A stretch of DNA of 64,000 nt. It comes from Podospora pseudocomata (taxonomy: Eukaryota; Ascomycota; Sordariomycetes; Sordariales; Podosporaceae). The position numbers were made by a program, and so were the translations under genes. The notes below the pieces were generated by a model. That model saw only the letters and a program-made list of their open reading frames with translations, made no database searches and was not told where the DNA came from. The stretch lies in NCBI RefSeq assembly GCF_035222375.1, contig NC_085889.1:2356001-2420000 (forward strand). Direction: 5' to 3'. Shown here in pieces: positions 43,452-54,070 of this stretch; the first letter of the stretch is position 1; the number at the start of each line of letters is the position of its first letter.

Positions 43452-44587
43452 ATGTGCTACGCCCACGACCTCAACCCTACCCCTCAAGACATGAGCTCTA
43501 CCCCATCATCCTCAACATCCTTCGGCTACCCTACCTCACCACCATCCCTCCTCGTCAACACCCCATCCAGCCTTCAACAACCTGTACGCCCCCATCACAT
43601 CTCCCCCTTATTACCTAGGTAGTCACTAACCCCACCTAGTCCAACCTAACAACCCCCTACCGCCCCCCCTCCGCCTACCCAGGCGTAATCCCCACACCCC
43701 CAGTTGACATCCCCCTCTGCTCCATCTTCCTTTTCCTCCTCCTCCTCCCCATCCCCCTCAACCTAACCCTCCACCACCTCTCCCTCTACCGCCACCGCCA
43801 CCCCGGCATCTCCACCCGCCCCCTCATCCCAATCCTCCTCTCCGTCTTCTGTCTCCTCCGGATCCTGGCCCTCTCCTTAAGAATAGCCTGGTCCGTCCAC
43901 CCCTCCAACCTCCGCCTCGAAATCGCCGCCGTGGTCCTCTCCATGGCCGGTATCATCCTCCTCTACATCGCCAACCTAATCATAACCCGTCGCTGGGTGC
44001 GCGATTACGTCATTTTCGGTTATCGCACCCTGGTCAAGGGTTTTTTCCGGTTCTGGGCAGCGGTTGTTATTATTTGTCTCGTCATGGCGGTGGTGGTGAG
44101 CGTTAATTGTTATTTTACTCACGATGGGGTTATACTTCGGGAATGTAGAAACGTGCTTCTTGTTGCGGTTGCGGTGTTAACTTTTGTAGCTTTTATACCT
44201 GTTTTGACGGTCGGGGTGGTGATGGTGGGGGATTTGGAGGATCATGAGGTGATTGATGGGGAGTACTCCCGTTTTAGGTCGAGGAGTGGGTTGCTTGCGG
44301 TGACGGCATTGTTGTTGACGTTGGAGGCGGGGTTTAGGTTGGGGGTGATGTTTGATCCGAGGCCGTGGGGCGAAGAGAGGTGGTATCATTCGAGGGCGGC
44401 GTATTATTGCTTGGGGTATGTGCTTGAGGTGGTGGTGGTTTGGTTGTTGACTGGGGGGAGGGTTTGGGGCGGGTTTAGGACGGGGGAGGTGTATAAGGGG
44501 CATTGGCCGGGGGGTGAAAGGCCGAGGGTGGAGAGGTGGGCTGAGTGGGTTAATACTGAGGGGGAGGTTTATGGGGAGAGGGGGTAG
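43452..44587 (+). CDS. Fungal seven-transmembrane protein (DUF3112-like)
   Basis: Two exons (43452-43583, 43640-44587), 56-nt intron with CACTAAC branch; 359 residues. After a Ser/Thr/Pro-rich N-terminal tail there are seven strongly hydrophobic helices: about residues 66-86, 101-123, 136-156, 174-198, 210-233, 249-271 and 285-305. A charged C-terminal tail follows. The topology and the tail resemble a fungal integral membrane family of unknown function (DUF3112-like, related in shape to RTA1/PTH11 proteins). Substrate or ligand unknown. The stretch from 43640 to 43930 is C-rich and has no ATG, which is why the short frame from 43931 alone misses half the protein. Confidence 0.7.
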
Positions 44588-44685
44588 GAAGAAGGGGGGT
44601 AGATCGCTTTTGTTGATAGGTACTGTTGGAAAAAGGAATTTTGTTGATTAGATTCATGGAATGAGTGTGATCGATTTGTCTATTC

Positions 44686-45168
44686 TCAAAGATCCTCCGG
44701 TCCATTCAACCCAAACGTCTCAAACACCTTGAGATAATGATGTCTTGGGTCCTCAGAGAGAGGATACCACCCCTTATTACTCATATCCAACACCATCCCC
44801 TGCACCGAGGCGAGTATTAACTCGATGATATCAAAACAATCGTTCCGCCAGTCTTTGTATGCCTTGCTGGAGGGATCGTTGTTGGGAGGCGGCACACCGT
44901 CATGAGTCAAATAATGACCGAGTCGATGCCGAGAGAGAGAGGCACGAAGACACAGATTCCAGCGGCGAAGGATGCTGTTGGTTGTTACATTGTCCTTGAA
45001 GTAGGCGTAGTCAAGGGCGATTTGAGGAAGGGCGACGTAGAATCGCTTTGGTGGGATGTAATCCGCTTCGCTTTTCTTCGTCTGAGAAGAGCCTTCGTAT
45101 CTGATGTTTGGATTGTTGCTGGCGGTGGAGTTGGAGGTCATCTTGGGAATGTTGAGGGAGAGGGACAT
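44686..45168 (-). CDS. Hypothetical 160-residue protein
   Basis: Open frame of 160 residues starting MSLSLNIPKM; the longer frame to 45246 crosses a likely leader-intron acceptor (CCGCTAACACCTATCAG) just before this ATG. No signal peptide, no membrane segment. The helical pattern, with LRRWNLCLRASLSRHRLG and FDIIELILASVQGMVLD, vaguely recalls the N-terminal part of gag-like proteins of Copia-type elements, but no zinc knuckle, protease or other element part is nearby, so this is only a suggestion. It could equally be an orphan gene. Confidence 0.4.
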   Translation of the reverse strand: MSLSLNIPKMTSNSTASNNPNIRYEGSSQTKKSEADYIPPKRFYVALPQIALDYAYFKDNVTTNSILRRWNLCLRASLSRHRLGHYLTHDGVPPPNNDPSSKAYKDWRNDCFDIIELILASVQGMVLDMSNKGWYPLSEDPRHHYLKVFETFGLNGPEDL

Positions 45169-46002
45169 GCTGATAGGTGTTAGCGGTTGACTTGCAGAGA
45201 ATGAAGGGCAGGAAGCATACACTTTAAATGAAAAAGTTACAAGCAATCAAAATCGTGGAAAACGGTTTGACGGAACCGCACCTTTGGCATCATGGGCTGA
45301 AAAGCAGACCACGCAAATGTTTTGCGACCTCCTACTCAACTGGGCTTCGAAAGCTTGGTGCAACAGAGGACAAAGCAACAGGTCTCTTTTGTGGCTATTA
45401 TGTAACCGTTCGTCTGATGTGTCCATAAGTGAAAGGGCCGCTCAGACGCAATTCTTTGTACATGGATCACTGAAGTCAGGGTTCGGGATACAAGAGGCCG
45501 GCTGTCACCTCCTGCAACAATGAATCTCGTGTTGGCATCGTGTCTCAGTCAGGGTTGGAAGATGAATTTGAGAAGGAAGCAGGGGGAAAAAAAGCACCAA
45601 AATATGTGCCTGATTGACCCTCCCTCAGAGGAACTGTCCCCCGAACCCACCAGACTATGTGACCATCCCACAGACGTGTACACCCTGTCGGTGGCCGTAG
45701 GCACGCTCATGTATGTAGCTAATGTTGCATGGACGATGATCACGCTCCGGGAGTCGAACCCAGAACGCGTTGAATCAGTGGTGGCAGCTTGAGCCAGCTC
45801 TCAAGTCCCAACCACTGGGCCAATCAAAGCATATACTCACTCCGATTTATGAAACGTGGTCCTTGTTCGGGGCCTATAAGGCAAGGCAGTTGCTCCCTCC
45901 TTGTCACATGGTCAATAGAGTGTTTAGATGATCGAGTCTGTCTTTTTATTTCGACTTTGTATTGCTCCGATCGGTATCACATTCAGCTTCGTTTACTTTT
46001 CC
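45169..46002. other. Intergenic with a tRNA-like Pol III promoter
   Basis: No protein gene supported. The 45520-45792 frame has no features. The stretch 45745-45830 carries A- and B-box sequences on the minus strand. Confidence 0.5.
45745..45830 (-). other. tRNA-like sequence with A box and B box (tRNA pseudogene or SINE head)
   Basis: On the minus strand TGGCCCAGTGG (45812-45822) fits the A-box consensus TGGCNNAGTGG exactly and GGTTCGACTCC (45750-45760) fits the B-box consensus exactly, 51 nt apart, longer than in a plain tRNA. A T-stem pairs (CTGGG with CCCGG). The anticodon arm does not fold with a seven-base loop and no acceptor stem forms, so a working tRNA is unlikely. A T7 tract follows about 150 nt downstream (near 45585-45591). 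Confidence 0.4.
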
Positions 46003-48253
46003 TCAGTTACCCTTTCCCTTGCCCTTGCCCTTTTCCTTGCCACCCTTGACCGCGTCGGCCGTCTCAAACACAGCAACACTCAAGCCCGGCAGGGTGAAGG
46101 TGAACTTGCCACCCTTTCCGGCCTTGATGAAGGTGGTCTTCTCCTTGACAACATTGATACCAGTGAAGGGGTCGTTGTATCCATACGGATCCTCCGGCCC
46201 AGTAAGCACCGTCAAGTTGGCAACCGCTCCCTCGTTGAGACCATCAAACTTCAACGACACCGGGATCGATTCAGTCGAGTTGTAGACGGCAGCCTTGAAG
46301 ATACCGGTGCCAGTCTCGCTCTTTCCGGCAACGTAGAACAGAGGGTCAAAGTTGGGATTGCCGGACGGGGCATCGACCGGGAGCGTCTCACGGATGATGT
46401 GGTGGGCGAGGATTCTCCAGACATACCAACTGGTCGAGCGAGTGGTGAGGGCTGGGTCAGCGGCATGCTGCACCCAGGTCATGCTCCATTGCCAGCGGTC
46501 CAAGCTGCGAAGACCAGGCGCGTAAGTAGCACCGATGATCTTGTCACCGTTTCTCTCAGTGCTGATCAGGAAGATAGCCTCAGCAACACTGCCGCCCCAC
46601 CAAGGCAAGGGCATGAGATCTCCCTCCCAAGCGATACCACCGTTAGGATGCGTCGACGCAGCCTCGCCGATGAGCGTCACGTTATCCTTGCTCAAGTTAT
46701 CGAACTTGGCGAATCGCTCAACGAACTCATCGGGAGTCAGGTACGGGTGGTGATCACCGGCAGCGCCCGCGGGGATTGTCATGTTGTCGAAGATGGAGGG
46801 CGAGGCGATGATCTTGATGTCAGGGTACTTCTCGTTGAAGGCCTTCATCATCATGGGGAAGCGGTAGTTGATGTACGACTCGAAGCCAGCAGGGCGTCCG
46901 GCAAGCCAGTCCTCGTTACCGATCTCAACCCACTTGACCTTCCAAGGCTTGGGGTGACCAAGCTTCGCGCGGACGGCACCCCATTTGGTGGTCTTAGCAT
47001 CGCCAGTGAGGAACTCGATTTCGTCGAGAGCCTGTTGGATGACCCATCCCATCTCGGATTCGGGAACGAACGAGCCATCGAGGGCAAGACCAGCGAAGAC
47101 ACCGACAACTGTGGATGCGTTAGCAAGAGAAGTCACTCCAGAAAATGGGATCACATACTGGGCTCCAAGTTCATGTCATCGGCCCACTCCATGTACTCGA
47201 CCAGACCCAAGCCAAGGGTTTGCTGGTACTCCCAGACACCAGCCATGCCCGGGCGATCCTTCAGGGGGCCAATGGTCTCGTACCACTTCCACCAAGTGTC
47301 CAAGGTGTTACCCTCGAGCATGTTGCCACCGGGGAAGCGCAAGAAGGTCTGTCAAGCGTTAACAAAGGCTCTTCTTTTCTGACTAGAGAGGACTTACCGG
47401 CTTGAGCTCAACCATCGTCTGCGCAAGATCAATTCTCAGCCCATTCTTCCTTCCCTTGAATGTCGGAGGGAACAAGCTGATCAAGTTGAGATCCAAAGAT
47501 CCGTCCTTTGCGCCCTGCACCACATCATGTCAACCTAACTTCTATCTCAGCCAATATCAAAGAAGCACATACCTCGGCATCCCACTGCACAACAAAGGTG
47601 TTGTTGCTGTTGGGCGCATCCTTGAAAGGCACCAACTCAAACTCCTTCTCGGTCCACTTCCCCTTCTTACTCCCACCCTTCACCACCTTCTTGCCAAAGG
47701 TCTCCCCGGTAATCGCGCTGCGCAAGCTAACCTCAAAGTCACCCTTGTACTCACCAGTAACGTGGAAGCTACCAGTGTACTTCTGCCTCTTGACATCCAT
47801 ACCCCAAAACCCAGCATTGGCCAAGCCAACCTTCTTCCCCTTGGTGTCCTTGCCCTTGCCCTTGCCCTCCTTGGGGTTGGCGACATTGACGGAGTAAGGC
47901 AACGCAGAGGAAAGGGGCTTGGCAAGCTTCTGAAGGGTAAGAGTAGCGCCACCGACGGGGCTCCAGTTGTCGAGGTTGGAGGGGAACTTCTCACTCCCTT
48001 GGAACGCGCGGTTGGAGATGAGCTCGGCGTAGATGCCGCCGTCGCCGGAGTTGTTGATATCCTGTTTGCAGTCTCCATGTCAGCAGTGCGCAAAAACAAA
48101 AGGGAGATCTCGCAAAACACATACCTCGTGCATAAGACCATACATGATATCAGTCGTCTTATTCCCCCCCGAAGACTTGACAAACAAATCAATAGCTACA
48201 CATTGCGTCGACAGCGCCAACAACGCCGCGAGGGCTGGCTTGAGGTGGATCAT
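46003..48253 (-). CDS. Secreted GH51 alpha-L-arabinofuranosidase
   Basis: Five exons: 48125-48253, 47573-48061, 47398-47514, 47159-47348 and 46003-47108; introns 49-63 nt; 676 residues. A signal peptide ([20 protein letters not shown]) sends it to the medium. GH51 enzymes remove terminal arabinofuranosyl units from arabinan and arabinoxylan. Family marks: [11 protein letters not shown], the acid/base region WVEIGNEDW, the nucleophile region [13 protein letters not shown], and [10 protein letters not shown]. An N-terminal carbohydrate-binding-like beta domain precedes the barrel. Odd points: Lys-Gly-rich low-complexity runs at [15 protein letters not shown] in the N-terminal domain and again at the extreme C-terminus ([13 protein letters not shown]). 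Confidence 0.9.
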
Positions 48254-49672
48254 CCTGCCGGTTTTACTTTGCACCACCACCAAGAAATGGTAATAAGCGC
48301 AAAAGCAGAATTGACACTGACAAGAGTGAAGAGGAAGTAGAAGAAGCCATGAGTTCTCGGAGGTCGGTCAACGACGATGGTTTTAAGCATCCCCTTCTTC
48401 CCCTCACACACCGAGAAATCCATCGAATTACAACAACCGCGGCCTTGCCACCCGATGATCCGCCAGACCGTGATCTAAACAAAACATGCTGAATCCAGGT
48501 TCCTGGGATGCTTCAATATAGGCAAATATCTGGCGGGTGGGTATTTGGGTTGATGTGGTGGGTTGATCTTGGGAGGCGTTTGGTAGAAGCGCTCCAATGC
48601 TGTGGTGGGTAAGGTTTGCGGGTGGCTGTTTTGGTGCGACGCTATGCAACCGGGCGACGGGTATTTAGAAAGATCGTGGGAACAGCTCTTCGCCGTTGGG
48701 TGATGTGGTTGCAGTTGAGGGTGCCAATGCCGAACCGAACCGATCACCAAGCCGGGGACTCGGGAGCGGGGGAGGATGAGCCATTGCCGGGAGATCGAGA
48801 CAACCAAGGTAAAGAGCGGAGAAAGGTTTTGGGGATTGTGCAGTCGGTGGAGAATGCAATGACATACCGAGCGGCGAATACCGTCAACATCCATTCCACG
48901 TTACATTGCTGTTCTAGCATGCGCACCAATAGAAAGGTCACACCTAGGCTCCATCTGAGTCAAACTTTGTTCGGAAAATATGAAAGTAAAGTTATACAAA
49001 AGTCTTGAGCATAACTCCAGATCGGGACGGCCGTCATCCTCATCCCATTAGCGGTACCTAATCTGATAATCCTCATGAGAGCATGGGAATTGGATTCATG
49101 CATATAGACTAGCAACGATGCACCTACCGACCTAGTTCCCCTGGATGATGTAGGGTAATTTGAGGATATATGATGGATCTGACGGGCCCGTTTTCTGGTA
49201 AAAGTTCACCTTGTGTATCTTACGCGGATGTGTCAAAGTGTTAAACTTGAATACAAGTGGTTGTTAACCAAGGTACTCTTCCTGTTGTCCATCCTGGAAC
49301 TTCATTTTCCGAAGGAGCTTATCAACAGCGATAGACATCATGGCCGAGGACTGTGCTCAAAGCGAAGGGACTATGGCTGGTGAAGCAGAACGGAGCATGT
49401 CAATGGCACTTGAAGGTTGTCTGAACACCTCGAAACTCGTCGTCGACCTTGGTTTAGTGTTTATCCTATCTATGACTATCCTATGACATCGGTACCCAGG
49501 CTCCGACATCCACCGAAATTGACCTAAGACCTCTATTCGATATGAGTAAGGTACCATTAAGTATTGACCGCCATATATAATGGGAATTGCGTTTCAATCG
49601 CTCATGTTGCTCCACTCTCCTTCATCGTTACTATCTTCTTCACCACAGTACGGTCTCCCTTCATCATTTTCT
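48254..49672. other. Intergenic: arabinofuranosidase promoter and NACHT pseudogene 3' flank
   Basis: About 1.4 kb with several overlapping frames (48428-49008) that share no family features or splice context. No gene is supported. I did not find a confident xylanolytic-activator site. Confidence 0.5.
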
Positions 49673-52348
49673 TCAGAAAAGGCTTGAATCGTCGTCTGAA
49701 AATGAATCATCTTCAAGAAATTCCAGTTGATTGTGCAAGGTCTTTGACTGTCTGGACACATCTTCAAGTGGCTCCCGGCGATCCACATACTTTTGTGGTC
49801 GACGAGTCCTTTCATCACTCCAACTCCAGGCAATGTCTTCAGCAATAAATTTTTTGACCAAATCCCTTCGCTTCCGACGTTCCAGATTGTTTTGCATAGA
49901 TTCCATCAGCTTATCAATTTCCATAAGATAGAATTTCGCGTCTTCAATCATAACTATGCGCTTGAGACTATGAGCCAGAGAATCTGTGTACGTGGAGTCG
50001 GTGGTGTCGAAGCAGTTATAATCCCGAGAAATATAGATAATGCGAGTTACCCGAAACTTCGTTTTCCGGAGCCTCCTGACATAATCCTTTTCGGAGTCGG
50101 ACAAATCATCTCGATGATAAAACATACGGCGGGCGAGTGCGAGCAGGGTTGCAGTGTCGGTCTCGACGAAAAGCCCACCACCATGGATTGCGTCGACAAT
50201 CTCTGCACATGCAATGGACGACCATCCATGAGAGCTGAACTCAAATATCCCTTTCATTTCATGTTGGTAGACAGGGCAGATAGTGAACCTTGTGCGCTTA
50301 GACAAATCGGCACCCAGATCCAAGAGCTTGTTGATCACGGGGGCTATGAGGCCTTGGATACAGTGTGTTACATTGGCGGCTAGCAACAGTCTTGCGGCTG
50401 CCTCTGTCGGACTGACGTGGAATGCTGCAGGTGTGTCGCCGTTTATCGTATAGCCGTTGTAGGAGAATGTCCGGAGGTTCGGGTTGATTTCTCGAGTTCG
50501 CAAAACCTCCAAGGTCATCTCCAAGCTCCCGATCACAACCTCTTTCAAATCACACTTGGGGTTGTGAAACAATGCCGAATCTTCCTCATTCACTATTTCG
50601 AAGAATTTGCCATCGATCCCAAAAAGGTCATCTGATAGGACAGCCGTGAGCAGATAGGTGTTGTACTCCACAGAAACCTGCCCAGCTGCATCCAAAGTTC
50701 TTAACCTGTCGAGCAAAAAATCATGTGCGTATTCACTTGAGGCGACACCGAGAATATCGATCCATGGCACTATGAGCCATGGGCTGGTGCGACTGGATGG
50801 CCATGCCTCAAGAATGCCCTCGGCGGCGGAAAGAATCTTCAACACTTGCACCCGAGAGATCCCGTACCTCCTCCAATTATGCTGAATCTCGCGGAAGAAG
50901 GAAGCAGGGTTGTCGCACATCGTCCGCACGTTACTGTGTTCGAGAGAAGCTTCGGGAAACAGTAGTACAGCAACAAGCACAGCCTGTGTAATTTTGACAA
51001 GCCTTTGCACTTTGCTGAGACGATCACACTGCAACAGCTTCTGTCCCTCTTCGGATCCCTCAAGAAACTCTTTGGCCGATCGATGAATAAAGAGAACCTT
51101 GTTAAACAGGGGCATGTTGGCGTTTTCTGTGACCTCCAGGAGCCCTACGCAACGGACTTCTATTCGGCGCGCAAGTTGATCCAATGTCTTCGTGAGAGTT
51201 CGCTTCAGGCCCTCGGTTTCTAACCTTCCATGGCAAAACTGATCCATGAGGCTCAAGTCAGTTGCCAAAAGCAATTCACCGATGGCTAATGGCTTGCGGT
51301 TATCGATGAGCTGGCAGACCAAAACTGTGTTGAGATACATTGCAGCATCTCGTCGATACAGAGGCTCGTCATCTCCAAGTCGCTTCCACATCGCCGCATA
51401 TAGATCTTTCAAATCTATCGGCAAAGCTCTCAGGCGCTTGCCTAGTTCCCAAACACTGTCGCCTTGGGCTAAACCATTTCTTAGCGACTGAAGGGCCAGT
51501 GCAACCCACAAAAACACTCCATCAGCCATCTCACAAATACTTTTCAGGAGTGGTGTTTGGTCAGAGCCAGCAAGCTGCTTGAAACGTGTGTCCAAGACAC
51601 TGGAGGCGTATTTCCAAATGTCCCACTGTGCGAGTTCGTGAATTTTGAACATTGGCGCATGGGATAGACCGCTTTTTAGAAGGGGTTCAGGACGACTTGC
51701 GACGCATAATTTGACATTCTTGAGAGTTTGGAGCTCCTTAACGAGGTTCAGAAGTCGCCGTTGTTCTTCTGATAGACCGGCATCGATCTCGTCAAGTCCG
51801 TCCAAAAATATACAGACGTCGGTGCCCAGATGCTCTAGAGCGAATTTGAGAACCTTCTTGAGTTCCTTCTCGTTCCAGTCAGGCGCTTCCCCTTTCTTGA
51901 CCGTCCAGGGATATTAGGTACTAATTCTGGTAGTCATCTCGGCAACGGAGTTGAGCAATTGATAGAGCAACGAATATAAAACTCCCTTGATCCTTCTCTC
52001 CATGGGTTGACCAGCAGTCCAGATGAAGTGGCTTAGGATGACAGTCTGTTTCCCCCCCGCATTGACAAGTCGTATAGTTCTGGGATTATTGGCGACATAC
52101 TTCATAAGAGTACTTTTGCCGAGCCTGGCTTTCCGCATATCCAGAAAAGAGGCTCGTCAGTCGACTGCAGCGACGACAGGAACTGAATTGAAGCCCCCTG
52201 ACGCTTTGCAGCGTCTCCGAGAAGGTTATGAATATCTTCATGTTCCTCGTCTATTCTGCTCTCGTCCGGTTCGTTGCTATCCTCATCGTCGTCGTCGTCA
52301 TCGTTGTCGTCATTGTTATCATCGTAATCAATGTCGTAATCAATGTCG

Positions 52349-52380
<32 letters not shown>

Positions 52381-53279
52381 GTCGTCGTCGTCGTCGTCTT
52401 CGCTATCATCGTCGTTTTCAGAATGCCCAAATATCCATCTAAAGGTGTTGGCAGCGGGCGTTCTGATCTGGTTGCGCCGTTCGTTCAGGCTGCCGTACTT
52501 GACACTCTCTAAAAGCGTACGGTGCTTGACTTCATCGAATATGGCGGTTTTCAGATTCGTCACCTCGGTTGTAACGTGAATGAGAATAGAATCGTGACCA
52601 AGCCTGATACTTGCTGCCTCGGCTGTCACGTGGTCCCAGATGGTATTTCCTTGTTGAATGAGCAAGCAAATCATGCGTGATTCCCCATCTGCAATAGCCG
52701 TGACAAGATTGCGGAGCTGCAAGTCAAGTTTAACGAAATCGTCCCGTTGGCGTATATGGATTGCTTCGGTTTTGGTGCTGAAGCCATGGTAGGTAGTGCA
52801 ATTAGAGAGGCTCCCTTGGAGGAAACGGAGGCAGTAACTTACCAGATACTCTACCACAAACGGGTCTCAAGTGCGGACTGGTTCCTGTTCAGGGTCTTCT
52901 CAAGCTCCTCATGCTTCTTTTTGAGTGTCAATGTGTGTTTCGTCCCAAGTTTGATTCACTGCCATCTTCTTCCAGTAGTCGTTGTCGCCTGAAATTTGCC
53001 CAATTCCTCTCCTAGAGCTGTGGCACCAGCTTTACACTCCTTTGCTATAGCAAGGAGTTGCGGGTCATTTTGGGTGAGAGTTTGTGTAGCTGAGTTGAGA
53101 CTCTGTGTGACGTCGTCAAAAACAGTGTTGAGATGGACTAGGGTCTTGGACAAATCTGCGTCGGGTGTCTCTCCCTTCAGAAGTCGAGTGCAAGTCGTGT
53201 ACAATTCACCGGCAAAACTGGTAATTTGGAACACGTTGCAGACGAGACCAAGCGCCGCGAGGGTTTCTAGGCCAGACAT
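49673..53279 (-). pseudogene. NACHT/STAND allorecognition-type gene, inactivated
   Basis: A fungal NLR-like gene in order: N-terminal helical domain beginning MSGLETLAALGLVCNVFQI, a linker with KKKHEELEKTLNRNQS, an Asp-rich repeat, a NACHT ATPase (FWICGKPGS..., Walker B VCIFLDGLDEID, VASRPEPLL sensor-like part, ADGVFLWV), and a C-terminal region ending at 49673 without visible repeats. Lesions: TGA at 52956-52958 (probably from TGG), one base lost near 52854-52860, one base lost at 52118-52121 inside the Walker A motif, and TAA at 51914-51916. The last 710 codons are otherwise open. Such STAND proteins sense non-self and can trigger cell death; this copy should not make a full product. Confidence 0.75.
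52335..52400. repeat. GAT/GAC (ATC/GTC) trinucleotide repeat encoding poly-Asp
   Basis: Nearly pure ATC and GTC triplets on the plus strand; in the NACHT pseudogene frame they read as a run of 18 or more Asp residues. The wider acidic stretch spans about 52255-52425. Confidence 0.9.
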
Positions 53280-54070
53280 GATCGATACCGAACAACTACA
53301 GGTAGGTTCGGCAAGTTGTGTAGGAGGAAGGACGGGCTGGTTGTCGAGAGGGGGAGTAACTTGGACTCGGAAATCCTTTGCTATGTTCATGCGAGGTGGA
53401 AAGTACACATACCTAACAAAGATAAGCGTTTGGTTCCGGCTATCAACAAGTGGCTATGAGACAAACCAAGAGCAGTCAAGGAAAACAATTTTGTGTTCAG
53501 AACCTCGAGAGATTGCTTCTAGAGAAAAGGAAACAAGGCATCGCGGGACGAAAGGGCGGAGAAGGACACGATAATGCCACTGAAACACACCCACCTGCAG
53601 GAGTGCCTCAGGTATCTCGGAGCCTGATCAAAACTGCAGAGAGTTGTCCCTCAGCCACTGCAGATCATCAACATCATTAACAGCCCGGTGAGCAATGATG
53701 GGTTGCCACTGGTGAGGCTTGCAGATGAGGGAAGGGGGGCATGGTCGAAGCCAATATATCGGAGGGATGGGTCGAGAAGACACACAACCGGCGGGTGGGA
53801 CCTTCCAGAGATAGCGTTTAAGATGTATGAAGATGCATGCGTCCATTGGAACGAATGAACAAATCATGTGAAGGAGATGTCCTATTACCTAGTTGAGTGG
53901 ACTGTCTGTCAAGCCCGTGTCTGCTGGCTGCCTCGAGAGCAGGTCGTCACTGTTCCACAAAGTTGGCCCAACTGAAGTGCCTATTCTGTATGCTGCCGTA
54001 AAAAGGACCGCACATTATATGGTTGATATGGAGGGTTTCCAGTCTTGAGACTACCGGTGGCGGATGACTA
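53280..54070. other. Intergenic between the two STAND-type genes
   Basis: Upstream region of the NACHT pseudogene and 3' flank of the esterase-STAND gene. No gene seen. Confidence 0.5.

Noticed and set aside
44686-45168. Retrotransposon gag remnant
   Set aside because: The resemblance is vague; no zinc knuckle, protease, integrase, reverse transcriptase or LTRs nearby.
45745-45830. Functional tRNA gene
   Set aside because: A and B boxes fit, but the acceptor stem does not pair and the anticodon arm gives a 6- or 8-base loop; kept only as tRNA-like.
45928-47382. 484-codon plus-strand open frame
   Set aside because: Exact shadow of the GH51 coding exons and shows no protein-family features.
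49673-53279. RIP as cause of the NACHT lesions
   Set aside because: Two lesions are single-base losses and the region is not AT-enriched, so C-to-T hypermutation does not explain it.
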